A DNA stretch of 64,000 nt from Lepeophtheirus salmonis (GCF_016086655.4 NC_052132.2:4776805-4840804), one strand, 5' to 3'. Counted from the first letter of the stretch, positions 1-13,169 are shown. Numbers and translations are program-made. Notes: generated from the sequence alone by a model not told the origin.

Positions 1-674
1 ATACATAATATTTACATATGGCAGCACTTATAATGGATTTTATCAGAAATTAAAGTACTACAGACATATGTAAATAAATGGATATCTTATTTTGAATCTG
101 TATTGTTAAGGGTAAAAAAAATAGGAATTTAAAAGGTGGAGACGAAATATTATTATTATTATTTAGATAGTATTACACGAATGAAAAATAAGACAATTGC
201 AGCTGTTGATAATGACATGCTCGACATATATAAATAGAATCACGAAAACAAAAAGTAATTATTTGGGAAATACTTTTATCGATTTCAAATATATTTTGAT
301 GAAAATGTTAATGATTCCTTATTCAAAGCTGTATTACAACTAGGTCCTACTGGTAGCGGAAATCCCATTTCCCTGTTATGTAGATTGGGGGAGGCTATTA
401 AAATTCATGTAGAGATACGGCCATAATCACTGGGAGGAATAGGACCCCTCCTCAATATTTCTTCTGTCGTAGTATTTATCGACCTATTTAATAGTGAATC
501 ATCCATAATCACTCCAGTGAGGCCCCCTCTAGGCACTAATAACAAACCGTGATAAAAGCAATGGAGAAACAGTGATATAACTACATGCAGTACTAGAGGT
601 AAATAACCCCTCAGAATATTATAAAGAAAAAAATTATCAATGACGAGTATTATAAAAGTTATTGTACGGTTTGA
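1..674. other. AT-rich region, no gene seen
   Basis: No sustained reading frame, RNA gene or clear repeat boundary is seen. The last part (from about 640) may hold more of the mariner remnant that follows, since scattered codons read like the mariner region before the HKS motif, but frames are broken. Confidence 0.5.
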
Positions 675-1018
675 ACAAAGAAATCGAGCAAAAATTGCCG
701 CCTTTGATCAAGAAGAAAGACAGTACACTAGATCACAAATCCTTTATTGCAATGGCCCAAAATTAATAAATTGCCAACTCATGCGCATTATTTGCCATAT
801 TTAGCCCCTTTAGATTATTTTTGCTCCCAAACTAGAAAAAATGGCTCAGTGATAAAAGATTTTCCAACAATGAAGAAATGATTTGTGTATTTTATGGCTA
901 TTCTAAGGAGTATGATAGATTTTTTTACAAAATGGTTATCGAACTTTCTGAACTTCACTCGGGAAAGTATAATAAGTTGAAAAGAGATAATGATAAAAAA
1001 TTAATTTTTATTCGTTAA
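675..1018 (+). pseudogene. mariner (DD34D-type) transposase C-terminal remnant
   Basis: A decayed end of a mariner transposase. A His-Lys-Ser-x-Ile-Ala-Met-Ala block lies near 730-755, then broken remains of the segment carrying the third catalytic Asp. An open run follows, starting KKWLSDKRFSNNEE and ending at TAA 1016-1018. In intact mariners these sequences form the end of the DDE/D catalytic domain followed by the final helices. Stops and frame changes before KKW show that it is dead. No terminal inverted repeat was found, so the element limits are unknown. The family call rests on motif recognition only. Confidence 0.6.
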
Positions 1019-1651
1019 TGTCTTATGTTTACTGTGTTGGGTTGGGGGTTCCTGTAGGAACGCCTCCTTAAGATGAAGAATTATAAATGATTACCATTTT
1101 ATTCCAAAGCCATTTATTTTTAGAAAACACTCAGTGTTATGAGTTGCTTATAACCAAACGACAAAACAATAAAACTCTACAATTAAATATACAAATGGGT
1201 TAACCTTCTATAATAAGGCGTGGTTATGCACATACGATGTAATTCTATACTGTACATATTTAGTGATCCAAGTCAAATACCCTTGCTTTAATTTTATGGA
1301 ATTTGCAATTGAATCTATTTCAACATGATCCGTAGTTCAAAAACATATATATGGTTCATTTTTTTAAAAGTAATTATATCGTACATAAGCCTTAGTGTTT
1401 GCTTTCTGTTTGTCAATCCTTGACTTGCCTGAGATAATTATAATTTTTTAATAAACTAATTTGATGCTTTAAGGAAGATTGGCTTAATTTGGACGGGTCA
1501 AATAGAACAATTCCGTCTAGATTAGTTTCACAAAAAGTTGGCCTTGATAATTCTCAGTAATAATTCGGATAAACTGTTGATGTCTTCATGTGTGTTTCAA
1601 AATTGTGGCCATATATACTATGACGTAATATAAATTTAAAAGTGTTTAATA
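1019..1651. other. intergenic, no gene seen
   Basis: AT-rich sequence with no reading frame or repeat boundary that I can support. Confidence 0.5.
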
Positions 1652-2280
1652 TACCGGGTGCAACGTTGAAATCTGAACACTGAGTTTGGCAAATTCAGGG
1701 GTTCCGTTTAGTTCTTCAGAGATGGATATAAATAAAGTTAGTCACTATTACACTGTGTACAAAATTCATTAGTTTACAATTTTTTAAGCTATCAAGATAA
1801 TGGCGTCTGAACGTACCACTCACCTACAGATCTGTGCGCTTGTTGATGCTGGAAATAAAATATGGAGACTCCCTTCCTCTCGAGGGTTTGTGATAGCTTT
1901 CCGTATTATAATATGGCCCAATAACAAGATCGAGCTGCTGTCCACATTGTCAAAGCTGCTTAAAGATGGTTGAGCAATAACATCAATTATTGGCCAAAAG
2001 AAATATTCACCCAAGTTCAAATCTTTGGACTACGCCTTCTGGTTGCGTGTAGAGTTTAGGTCATTTACCCATAGGCACGAAAACATCATGATCCTGAAGG
2101 ACATGGTGAACAAACACTTGGCTGATAAGTTCAAAGAATACATAATAAAGACGTGTCAAGCCCTCGGGAGGGGTCTTGAGGTCATCGTGGACGCCAGAGG
2201 GGGTACATCGAAGATTAGAGGAGACACTAGGGAAAAGGTGTTACGAGGGACATTTTATAATTCTTTGTTTTAATATATGA
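1652..2280 (+). mobile_element. internally deleted mariner-like element
   Basis: It starts with TA plus an inverted-repeat end (CCGGGTGCAACGTTGAAATC) that recurs at 13172. An ATG at 1801 opens a transposase N-terminus beginning MASERTTHLQICALVDAGNK, the first helix of the helix-turn-helix domain. The catalytic core is missing, and a frame from about 2020 to 2273 reads the transposase C-terminus: LDYAFW, then RHENIM.LKD.VNK and a final CQA..R.LE.IVDA.GG. The two ends are joined by about 200 bp of unrelated or decayed sequence. I could not find the right inverted repeat. It is best read as a MITE-like deletion derivative and is certainly inactive. Confidence 0.7.
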
Positions 2281-3461
2281 AAGAGTTTTTTTATTTGACA
2301 TACTTTTAACATCTTGGTTGTGGTAATGGAACTGTTGGAAAGTTGATATTTAAATATGCTAGAAGTATGTCAAATATATTAAAATAACATTCTTCCATAT
2401 ATTTAATACAAGTAAAAACAACATGTTACTTGTAATAATTTATAACGAGGCCCACGAGTTATCATATAGAATACATACATTGTAAATAATTGCAACAAAA
2501 TTTCTTAATATCCTGTTTTTTAGTTACAAAAAATAGCAGATTCAAAATTATATTTTACACACAACGAGATCTAATTATATATGAATTAACTCATTAATTA
2601 ATGATCTAACTTGTTTTCAATTTAAGGATATAATCAGCGCAGGTACATTCCTGTATGTAAATTTGAAATTCGTACTATGTATATATATGGATCTCAATAT
2701 CTAATAGAACCACAATGTTGTATATGTTCATTATTCCAAAGGTTATGTAACATCTTGTGAATGGAACAGATAGATACATTGACAAGCGTTTTTCTAATAG
2801 AAAAAGATTCATCATATTATATTTACTGGCATGTTATGTCATTTTATTTACTTCTTTGGTACCTATAATAACACACCTTTGACCCATTCATTATAATCGA
2901 GGATGCCAAGGAATTTTCAAAACATTGAGAAAATGATAATATTTAAAAACATAATATATCACGTAGTATCTCTCAAACATTTCTTTCAAGAAATGAAACT
3001 AAAAAAAATCTCAAAAATATATATATCAGATAGTTAGCTAATTGCGTCGCAACTTGAAGACTTTTAGGGTTTTAATAGTTTACTAAACAGGTTAGAACGT
3101 CACTCCCTCTATCACTAAGTACTGAACAAGGGAATGATTATTCATATGGGATTTACCATAACGCTGTATAATTAATATAGTTGTGTAAATAAGGTAATGA
3201 TCAGTCGTCATCATTATCAGATTGTATTAAACATAACAAAGACTATTCAATGTTTACATCATCTGAACAACAGCTAATTTGTTTGTAACCAATCAAAGAT
3301 GTTCATAGCAATCATAAATAGTCACATACAAAATGTATATCTCAATCTTTCCTCCCAAAAGAGAAAGACAACTTACACGAATCAGTTGGTAGTTAGGCAA
3401 TTACATAATTCTTCCAAACAGCTGCATTATTTTCTATTTAATAGTAGACATATTTAAAAGA
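2281..3461. other. intergenic, no gene seen
   Basis: About 1.2 kb of AT-rich sequence with no convincing coding region, RNA gene or repeat end. Confidence 0.5.
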
Positions 3462-4131
3462 CTCTAGAGTAGTGGTTCCTAACCTGGGTTTGATCTAACC
3501 ACAGAGGTTCGTCAATCCCCCTGCATCCACTGACGTGATTGTCTACCGGGGTGATCTGCTTTCAGTGCAAGTGTGCCGCAACAGCGTTGCATCCCTCAGA
3601 GCGAGTGGATACCAATATGAAGAAATACTGGACCTGCTGTTAGATTAAAAAAATCTTCTCCGTATTAGATTACAAATATTTCGTTGCTTAATAGAAATAT
3701 GCTACACCAAATAAATACAGATAATTCAAATTATTTCTGACGTTACGCTTTGCTTGTCTATCTTTGGTTGTAGGTGATCAAGCCACATTTCTAAGGTTTG
3801 ATATCTGTGATGCAGGACACTTGGTGCAACAACGATATGAGAGTTGCACTAGCCAAAGTGAAGCCACGGATTTCAGTATTTGTGTCTGAAAGGTAATAGC
3901 AAAAGCACATTGATTTCGCAGCAAGTATTCATTGAGTTTTGTTTTGGCGTGTAATTTATATTTTGATGATTTTGTGGTGCTGATGCATGGATCATTTTGT
4001 GGACTAATAAAATATATGCCTATGTTCTGAAGCAATCATATTTTATTTTTCCAATCAGGAAGGGATTCAATAAATGCACAGATAAAGATTCCAGGATTCA
4101 GTACCTCCACTTCAGAACCACTACTCTAGAA
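3462..4131. mobile_element. non-autonomous hAT element with 8-bp target duplication
   Basis: The element spans 3470-4123 (654 bp). The left end reads TAGTGGTTCCTAACCTGGG, close to the Charlie-type hAT end consensus (CAGTGGTTCTCAACC). The right end is its inverted complement (GAACCACTA). The flanks are CTCTAGAG (3462-3469) and CTCTAGAA (4124-4131), a 7/8 match giving the 8-bp target duplication expected of hAT, with the TCTAGA core that Charlie elements prefer. No transposase domain is recognisable inside. A minus-strand open frame near 3778-4035 has no recognised motif. Confidence 0.75.
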
Positions 4132-4821
4132 CATAGATTTAAAATAAAGAGTAATGATATGAAGATGAAGTTGACACCGTAAAAATAAATTAGAATTGTA
4201 TTAGTTATATAAGGTATGTTAACAACATAGAGGGCCCTCTAAATGTTTTTATGTTTCTCCCTGTATTTTTATATGTGATGTGATTCAAAAAAGTATCCGG
4301 AATTGTTAACTTAAATTGCCTGCACTGAAGGGATTTAAAAACTTTTTATTTATGTCGACAGCACTGTTTTTTATTATGATGCCAAGTTTGACCGTGATCT
4401 GTAGACCAGTTTGCTTGCAACAGCTGGATAAGTCTTACTACCTCACTAGTGCTCCACGATTTCTACAATGAACAAAATTATTAGACAAAGAGTTTCCCTT
4501 AAATTTTGTGTTGTGAACGAAATTTCATATGTCTAGGTGTTGATAATGTTAGAAAAAGCTTTTGGTGAATAAGTTTTATCAAAAACCCGGGCATATGAGT
4601 GGTATAAAGTGTTCAAGGAGGGCCGTGAGAAATCCGCTCAAAACAATAATCTTAGACTATTTAAATTATTAAAAACTAAATGTACAATATTTTATACTGT
4701 TAAACCGAATACTTAAAAATATATAAAATACAATTTTTTAAAACTAATATCATCATCATATTTTGGAGGGTACAAGAAGCCTAAAAATGCCTTATTTTAA
4801 CCCACCAAACTAAAAAGTCTG
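4132..4821. other. intergenic, no gene seen
   Basis: A few words near 4270-4640 (for example a GTTCAAGGAGGGCCGTGAG stretch) recall the N-terminal coding region of mariner transposases, but there are too many breaks to call it. Confidence 0.35.
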
Positions 4822-5293
4822 CAGGGACGTCCACATAATTATATTTGAGGGGAAGGGGATCGAAAAATAAAAAAATTGAAAAATCCACATGTGTTCCCAA
4901 CTTTTTTTTTATTTAAATTTCAAAAATTAAATTTCTATTATTTTTTTTTTTCAAAATTTCAAAAATCTATAGTTATGCACAGAAAATGAAATATCATATA
5001 TTTAATTTCTAATATTATTATTTTTGAAAAAAAAATTCAAAAATTAATGGCTATTCACAACAAATTAAATTTTCGGGATAAAATTTCAAAGTTTAAATTT
5101 TTTACTCTGCTGTATAATTTGCCTAAATTAACTTTTTTTTAAACAAAAGAAATATTTCAAAAAAGAATATTTACCACTATTTTATTTTTATAATTTTTTC
5201 TTCCCGACCAAAAAATGTCCTATAAAAAGCTAAAATTTCTTAATGTGGGGCTGGGCTACAATCCCTCCAGCCCTTACCTTGCGGACACCCCTG
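4822..5293. repeat. hAT-like non-autonomous element, CAGGGRCGTCC family, copy 1
   Basis: Left end CAGGGACGTCCACATAAT and right end CTTGCGGACACCCCTG are inverted relatives. The same end pair occurs at 5851, 30953 and 34578. The interior is A/T-rich with loosely repeated units of the type 'aatccacagctgttcacaaaaaattt' (partly degenerate). No clean 8-bp target duplication is visible. There is no coding capacity. Confidence 0.6.
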
Positions 5294-5850
5294 GGCTTGT
5301 ACCTAAAGGTGCCTGAAAGGCCTTAAACTTTGTACTGAAAGAGAAAAATATCAATCCCAAAATATGAGTCTATTGTAGTTATATTGGTTATTTAAGAGGG
5401 TTCCATTTACAAGGAAACGATATTAGTAATGTTTTATTAGTAGGATCTAATAACAAAAATTATCATATTTTTATGTAAGAATTCTATTTATACGACAATA
5501 CCTGGAATTATGTGTAATTTAATTTGTTAAATAGTTTGAAAGGTGTACATTTTACACTCTAACATTCAACTATAAATATAATCTAGTAAAAACCCCACCC
5601 CTGTCAACAATATGATTTTTTTATCCTCTAAAATTAGAACAATTATTATGACCAGGTGTAAAAAGTAACATTTTTATGACTGAAATATGTAGTTTTTATA
5701 ACTTTAATGCATTAGAGAATATTCTGAATTATACATGGAACATTCACTCCTTCTTTCTTCTTTTTTAAAATACTAGTCGGTAAAACTAAGGGCCTTTTTT
5801 AAGAGTAGAATAATTATGAAATGAAAGAGGAAATTCTATTAAAGCAATTG
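5294..5850. other. intergenic, no gene seen
   Basis: AT-rich; nothing supportable. Confidence 0.5.
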
Positions 5851-6384
5851 CAGCGGTGTTCGTAAGGGGTAGGCTGGAAGGTCCCTCCCTCCTCCAAAAA
5901 AGGACTTTTTGCTCATTACTAAAAAATTTAATTTTTTCAATTTAATTTTTCAATTTTTTTTCCAAAAAATTTAATGTTTTAAATACTTTTCAAAAACATT
6001 AAATTTTCTATAAATAGCAACAGAATCTTAGAAACTTTTCTCCAAAAAGCTTATTTTTTTTTTAAATATAAAAAAAAATATATTGGACATATAATTTGGG
6101 AGTTTTATTTTCCAAAAAAATAATTTTTCTGAAATAGCTGTAGTTTTTTCAAATTGTTTTCAAAAAAATTTAATTTAGTGGGAATGGTTCTGGATTTTTG
6201 AAATTTTTTTCCTACAATTTTTAATATTTAAAATTATATTTTTAACTTTTTGTTTCAAAAAAAATTTATTTTTCCATTATTTTTTTTGCAAAAAAAAATT
6301 TCCCTTAAATTTTGTGTCAAGAAAAATACAAAAACCAGACGCCCCCCCAAAAAAAAAAATATATATGTCCTACGGACCCCCTTG
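5851..6384. repeat. hAT-like non-autonomous element, same family, copy 2
   Basis: It begins CAGCGGTGTTCGTAAGGGG and ends TCCTACGGACCCCCTTG, whose reverse complement matches the family end. The interior is an A/T-rich minisatellite-like array with several 'tagctgt' units, like copy 1. An open frame at 6250-6468 is low-complexity Lys/Phe and is rejected as a gene. Confidence 0.55.
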
Positions 6385-6840
6385 AATTGTATGATGAATG
6401 TCAACCCTTTCCTTCCCAATGATTCCATATGGCATCATCAACTTCCTATTCGATTTTGGCGTATTTAATATTCCGATGGGTCTAGTTAGAATTCCCATAG
6501 GTAGATGAAATTGTAATATTAACATTTTGCATCAATTTTGTTGTTAAGTGTGCGTATTGCTTCTGTCACAGCTGATCAGTTGAAAAGGAAGTGTTCTTGA
6601 GGGAGTTTGTTGACACTACTCTGCTTACAACCGTAGATAACTTACAAGGTATACATAATATTGATATATTTATTAATTGAATGTAAATATCATATAGATG
6701 ATACTAGAATTTTCAAGTTTGCTAAAATATCAATAATCTAGGGTCTAAATTTTTTTAAAGTAGCATGACTCCATATGGCATCAATGGGATGTTAAAATGA
6801 TTTTCAGTCAAATCCTATTTGTACATTAGTTATGGGAATT

Positions 6841-7500
6841 CTTTTAAAACTAGTTATGAATCTTTATAAATTTGCTTTCATCACTGATTCCTTGTAATTT
6901 TGCCACGTAATAGATTTGAACAACTGATAAGTTTTCTTCATCTAAACAATAATGACAATATAAGACCCAGAGAAGATTACATGTATGATAAACATTTCAA
7001 AGTTAGACCATTCATTGACTCTCTGAACAATAACTTTGGTAAAATTGAACCAGAAGAATGCAATTCAGTGGACGAAATTATGATATCCTTCTAAGAATGT
7101 AACTCATTGAAGCAAAACATGTGAAAAAAACCTCCTAAGTTCAATCTTTTTGCTAGATGTAGAACAAGGGGCATCCTATATGACTTTGATATGATATGTA
7201 GGAAAAGGAATGACAAGGTTTCTTAGTACGCAGTTGGGGATAAGTGGAGATATTGTCATAAGGGTGGTTAGTAAACTTACAAAGAATTAAAACTTCACGC
7301 TTTACACTGATAATAATTGGTTCAAATCTCATAGTCTACTCATTGCTCTCAAGGAGATGGCAATTTATGGTACAGGGACAGTAAGAAGTAATGGATTACC
7401 TGACTGTAGTTTGAAAAGTGATGCTATGCTAAAAAATGAAGATAGAGGAAGCTGTGATGTTCAAACCGAAACAAAATAATTTCATAACTATTTTACCAAT
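6841..7500 (+). pseudogene. piggyBac-type transposase remnant
   Basis: The frame starting near 6900 reads MPRNRFEQLISFLHLNNN and then DKHFKVRPFIDSLN, with a SVDEIMISF block. This matches the DDE_Tnp_1_7 (PGBD) pattern 'M.RNRFE.I...LHFNDN ... KVRP..D.LN ... SIDE.M..F'. After a stop near 7092, shifted frames continue with SLKQNM.KKPPKF, then a GILYDFDM block, and near 7300-7420 a YTDNNWFKS..LLIALKEM.IYGTGTVRSN block, the usual 'DN.FTS..L...L...G....GT.R.NR' region. Stops and frameshifts make it non-functional. No TTAA-flanked ends were located. Confidence 0.75.
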
Positions 7501-7629
7501 AATTTGTCAAAAAGAGGAAGGAAAAAAAGAGCGTGCATTCCGTATACTGTGTACGTAGTTAAAATCTGGACACTTGTAAAATGGAGGAATAAGAAAACCC
7601 CCATGTGATGAATTGATAATTCAATATTG

Positions 7630-7870
7630 AATTCTTTTTTTAAATTTTCTAAAAATAAAATCCTCAAATTAAATTTTTAGGGAAAAAATTGAAATTGGAG
7701 CTATTCACAAAAATTTCAATTTAATGGGAAAAAAATAAAAAAATCCACAGCTGCTTACAACAAATTATAGAAGGAAATTTTTAATATTAATTTTTTTGTC
7801 AAAAAAATTGAAAGACCCACAGCTGTTCGCAAAAAATTCAAAATTTCAGACTTTACAAACCCCATTTTGC
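7630..7870. repeat. A/T-rich degenerate tandem unit array
   Basis: Three spaced copies of a motif like 'tccacagctgttcacaaaaaatt' occur near 7696, 7742 and 7811, separated by A/T runs. This is the same interior unit as in the elements at 4822 and 5851 and the array at 33360. Confidence 0.5.
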
Positions 7871-8370
7871 CTTCAGCTGAAAAGCAGTTTACTTACAGAG
7901 TCTCTACATGTACACTTGAAGTGTCTTCTATTATGAAACCAGGTGTTTCTTCTGTGAGGTAGATGAAGAGACCACCGTAAAGCTCTCTGGGCAGCTTTTA
8001 ACGTTGTTGCAAAGGAGGTGGAATCATTTTTGAAGGAAACATTTTGAGGCACAACTTTTTCGCTCTGACGTCCCCAAAAAAATCCTACATCATGCCGTTA
8101 TAACGAAAGTATAATATTACCTTTATTCACCTAAAGCAATTAATGAGACCACAAATGTTCCGTTGGAAAACATTGTTGAAGACTATATTAGATTGCTACT
8201 CCTTGCTTAAAAAAAATATGAAGCAGTTAGTTTCTTCTTTGATTGTTTTGATATGTATGTTTGTTTTTCTCGCCACTTATTTATTAAGGATTATTGACAG
8301 TTTTTAGGTTATTAATGTTTTTATTTTGTTTTTTTGATAAAATTGTACCAAAATAAATAGTAATTAAAAA

Positions 8371-8389
8371 TATATATATATATATATAT
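8371..8389. repeat. (TA)n microsatellite
   Basis: An uninterrupted TA dinucleotide run of about 19 bp. Similar short runs are seen near 19891 and 62083. Confidence 0.85.
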
Positions 8390-8639
8390 TTCAAATATAT
8401 ATCCTTTTATAAAAGCAAACTTTCCTTTTTTGGAGTTTTTTGTGTGCAATTTAACATAGCTAAAGGCTTCTTATGGATCTGTAAAAGTGATATTAGGCAC
8501 CAGAAGGTGTAAATGAAAAAGGGAAGGGGTAGGGTACATTATGGATACAGGTCTACTACTAAGCTTGACGGGCCCCTATTATATGATAAGTATAGTGTAT
8601 CCAAAAATTGATGGTGGTTTTTTAAAAAATTATGAAATA

Positions 8640-9110
8640 ACCGAAACATGTTAATTTTTTTGGCAAAAACTTTATTTACTTCCCAATATGACGACCTTTA
8701 AGGTTAATACATTTTTATGCGTTTTGGCATCCCTTCATACGGATTATTCAAAGTATCTGGAGATATTTTTTTCCAAGCTTTTGTCAGTTTTTTTTTTTTT
8801 TTTTTTAATTCATCCTCTGAAGTTGCTGGCGCATTTTCTTTGAGTTCCCTCAATGACCAAGGCTCACAAATTTTCAATGGGAGACAAATCAGGACTGTTG
8901 GCAGGAATCTAAGTTGTCTGAACACCACTGTTGTGCCTTTTTGGAGTGGTGAGCAGGGGCACCATCCTGCTGGAAAATGGCTCTTGATGTGTCAGACAAC
9001 ATTTTCCTCTTCAAAGGAGGTACAGCTTCCATTCTCGAGGTAGTCGGCAACATAAACAAGGAGTACCTCAATAAGGTCTGTACCAGGTTCAGGGGCAAGT
9101 TGGAAGCTTT
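8640..9110 (-). pseudogene. Tc1-like (DD34E) transposase C-terminal remnant
   Basis: Read on the minus strand, about 8889-9098 ends in IFQQDGAPAHHSKKAQQW, the block around the second catalytic Asp. In a shifted frame it continues as SPDLSPIENL with the family Glu in the IEN block, which is the Tc1 signature rather than mariner. Then LRELKENAPATSEDELK and a tail ending in the ISPDT...MPKRIK.Y block typical of Tc1 C-termini. At least one frameshift and one stop (in place of the Trp after ENL) are present. The N-terminal DNA-binding domain was not found. Low-complexity T runs at 8793-8808 interrupt the copy. Confidence 0.75.
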
Positions 9111-12100
9111 GCATTAAGGTTGAGGCTTAAGTGATTGACTACACTTTGGACCTCGTCATGTTAAAGCAAAAGATTTTTGAATTGTTGAGTTAATTTTTGG
9201 GAAAAAGTTGTAATATGCATTATCCTTAAATTTTTCGGCTTTAAAATTATCACCCTATATAATTTGTAAGATATAACATCTCTTATCAATTTTATTTCCT
9301 TCTTTTGAAAATTCAAAACAAAGCTATGAACCAAGTGGTGAAACACAGATCAGGTGAACGATATTAGTCCAATCTAGTTGTCTACGTGACAATTTTTTTT
9401 TTTGTCCACTAGTGGCGTTGAGTTTCTTAAATTAATTCTTTTAATTGAATTATGAAAATGAACTCTCCGAAGGGGAAAAAATGCATACGTTAAAAGGAAA
9501 AATAATAAAGTAACGTCATCTGTGGTATCAAAGTAAGTGCCATCTTGCAGGAGGGAAATATTTCACGTAGACAAAGAATCTACAAAAGCTAAGAGTCGCA
9601 TTTCCTAACTTGGCTTATAACTTTGAGTATAGATTGTAGACTATGTCATCTCTCAGAGTTAATAATTTTGTATTTCATTTTCTCAGCAGTGGTGCTTACG
9701 TTTCACAGTGATTTTGATAATTTTCACATCCTTAGCCATGCAAGATATGAATTATAATCTTAAACATACAAATTGTTAAAAAAAATCATTTATGTTTCCA
9801 TTAAATTATTAAATATAAATTTTCATATGATAACCTATGGATGATTCGAAACATATTATTAATTATCCATCAAATGTCATTCGGAATGATCAAAAATCTT
9901 GCTCAAATTGAAAGACCATTTTTCATGATTTGATTCACGGAATTACTTACATATATGAGTTTTGAATGCAAACAATGTTTCATTCAATAAATATTCCATG
10001 TTTGATGAAAGTAGTGTCATTTATCATAATCAAAGGGACAAGTCGTACTAATGTATAATTGAATATCATTTAACTAATCATCCACAAGTTAGGGAACGTT
10101 GATTACATAACCATATGTAACACTATACAGGTAATTCGTATATGGGCGTCATGATTCGACTCAAAGGCGTCTATATTATATATATATAACTGACAAGACT
10201 CTTCATGATTAGTAGGTTGGGTGAACTATGAAGGTAAAATGATGAATAAAGCCTTGTCTTATAGTTAACAAATGAGCATGAGACTGTCTTCTTATCACGT
10301 GAATATATTTTTTTCTGCTGGAGAACATCCGAAACCCAACTTTAGGAAAATGCAAAGAAAAAAAATCTTAGCCCAAAAAAGTGTCTGTCTAATGGCGTCT
10401 TTATTTTTTTTTTTGTGGACTTTAAAATATTTAATTAATTGCACGTCGATGTTTTAATCAAAGAAGGGACATTACGTCGCTAATATTAGAGTCTCCAGTC
10501 TGAGTAATGTCTCAATTATTTGAAGCACAAGTTCGAGTCTAGTTTCAAGACTTTAAAGCTCAAGTCTATACACATTAGGGGTTTTCATTTCCTGGGAAAT
10601 TGTCTATCAGCGATATCTCCAAACATTCATCTTCAATTTTTTGAATTCTATGTTGAGATGGTAAATAGTAAAAAAATTGGGAAAATTAATTTGCAAAGCG
10701 GGAATTATTCAATCATTTTTCTTAAATGAATATTTTTTTATTTAATTAGAAATTACTTATAGAAATCAAATACACAGTAAAAAATAATTGAATGCATTTA
10801 TTAAGAAATTCTCATAGATGTTAAACTTCAAAAATACCGGAAGATAATCTCATATATAGATAAGTCTCAATCGGAGACAAGAGTTAGAAGTGTAAACAAT
10901 CATTCTAAAACTTTAACGCTTGATCATGAAAAAACGTGACTGTCCAACGCCATCAATAACATTACATAATAATACAATCTCTTATCTTAAAATACAGGAA
11001 TATTTTTTTATCTTTTTAAACCCTTAAGGTACTCCTGGTTTAAACCATATTGTAGCTTTGCGTAAAGAGTGGATAAGAGGAAGGGGGGTGTGATAGGCTC
11101 CGCTTAAGCTAAAGTTTTGAATGTTTTTATGGAAAAAAAATATACATAGTATTTATGAAATTTAATAATACATTTTTTAATCCTTGAAATTAAGTAATTA
11201 AGATGATTTTAGCAAAACTGTTTTTGATAATCAATGGGGGACAATCTAGGCCGTTGTACTGTCATTGCCAGTGGTTTGATATTTCACACTTCGGTCAACA
11301 ATAAAATTTGGTATACTTGATTCCCTAACGTTAACATCAATTTATTTATAAAATGATATATTTAAAATACTGGAGAAAAAATGTTTAAAAGAAAAATTTC
11401 AAGTAACGTGAGCTCCAGAAGTTACTTTGAGCATGAATGCTTGTTCTAATAATCACAAGAATGGTCTGTTCTAATAAAATAAAATAAATAAAAAACTCCC
11501 AAAAATTGTATTTTCGGTCATAAAAAAGTTTAAAATAAAAGGCAACATATTGGAGCCTAAAAAATACTCCTAGAAGTTCGGCAGTAATGAAAAGATTGAG
11601 AATCACTGTATTGTTTTTTGGGTTTTTTTCTCTCTTGGGTAACAAAGCTTATCTACAATTCAGTTTAATAGTGGGACTATAAAAAAACGAAAATTATTGA
11701 AATCAATAACCCATATACACAATTGGGAATCACTGTTTTATGTATTAAGGAAATTTCTCACTTCACATTTGAACTAAATAAATAATGTAATATGAAATAG
11801 CTTTAAAACACTTAAGGGGTGTTATTATATTTGCAGCTGCTCGTAATACAATTAAATTATCAGACGATAGCATCTCAACTTTGAGATATTTGATGGTTTT
11901 ATATAGTATCATTACGAAATTTTAAAAATTTTAAAAATTGTAAATCAAATTAGTCTTTTTTTTATCTTCTTGTACAATTTTTTATTTTATTTTATTGGCG
12001 ATTAATTTTTCAAATATGTATATATTTTATTGCAATTCCAGTTTTATTGTAATTTTAATGATCTGTTTAAGTACTTTGTTGTAACATTAAACTAAAATGT

Positions 12101-13169
12101 TTTTATAACATTTGTTAAATTCACTAATTAAAACCTTCAATTGCAATAAATTTTACCTTCAAAATCCTTTGTTTATATCACATTTTAGAGTAAAATTTTG
12201 ATTCAGAACACTATTTTGAAACGAAATATATATATGTAAGTTAAGATTTAACGGAATAAAAATTGATGAGAAACATATCATTATTGAAAGATAAAATATT
12301 GTTCAGTTATCGTGAATAAAGTTCCTACAATTTGTGTTTAACCGTACAAAAATCAAGTAAAATGAAGAATCTTATTTAGAATCAAATATCTGGCTAAAAC
12401 TAAAGAATAAATTTTATATTAAAACTTCTAAGATTTGTTGTCAAAAGATAAGTTCAATTTTGATTGATTTTTTTTATTTAACTCTTTACCTCTTTATAAA
12501 ATATTTAATAAATAATTAATGTAAGGTTTACATGAAAAAATATTTCGAATTTTAATATAATTAAGTCGATTATTTGACTAATTATAATAATTAATTAATA
12601 ATTTAGATGCAAAAGATTAACGCCAATTTAGTTATGTTTTAAATCCAAAAAATTTGATTAGTGTTTATTACAGATTAGGTAATCTAATTAACTGATTTCT
12701 AAATAAATTCAGAACTATTCACGCAACCTTTTTCATTGCTTATTTATAATATAATAAATTGGGATTCTCTCCTTTTCTTGATTTTTGATAAAGATCATTT
12801 TTATGTTGACACACACCATATTGTAAACTACTTCTCAAGTACTTCACAAACTTTTTAATTCTTAAAATATACCAATGTCAAAAATGATTTTGCTTTAATA
12901 TTGGAAACAGATATCATATATTTCGTGACTTGAATGAACATTGTTTTTCTTGCAAGTCACAGGGCGTCAAATTAACCACTCAAGTTCAAGTCATGTGACT
13001 TACTTTAGTCTTAATGTACATTCATAATGAGTAAAAAGAATGAAATTTAATGTAAAATGAAACTGTTACGACAAATATTTTGATATTTACGAGTTTCATT
13101 AATAACATATTAATTATTATGTATATGCAATGTACTACTATGCTGTAACTTCCAAATGCTTAATTACAA
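9111..13169. other. long intergenic stretch, no gene seen
   Basis: Four kilobases of AT-rich sequence. Short open frames at 10272-10457, 10520-10729 and 11385-11645 are low-complexity, have no recognisable domain and lack convincing context. No transposon ends were identified. Confidence 0.5.

Noticed and set aside
6250..6468. 72-codon frame rich in Phe and Lys
   Set aside because: Low-complexity A/T sequence inside a hAT-like repeat.
8717..9043. 108-codon plus-strand frame
   Set aside because: Poly-Phe from a T run and antisense to the Tc1-like remnant.
8590..9265. Inverted ends of the Tc1-like copy
   Set aside because: 'tatagtgtatccaaaaattg' near 8592 and an inverted 'tatagggtgataatttt' near 9244-9260 are only partly alike, so the element limits were not set there.
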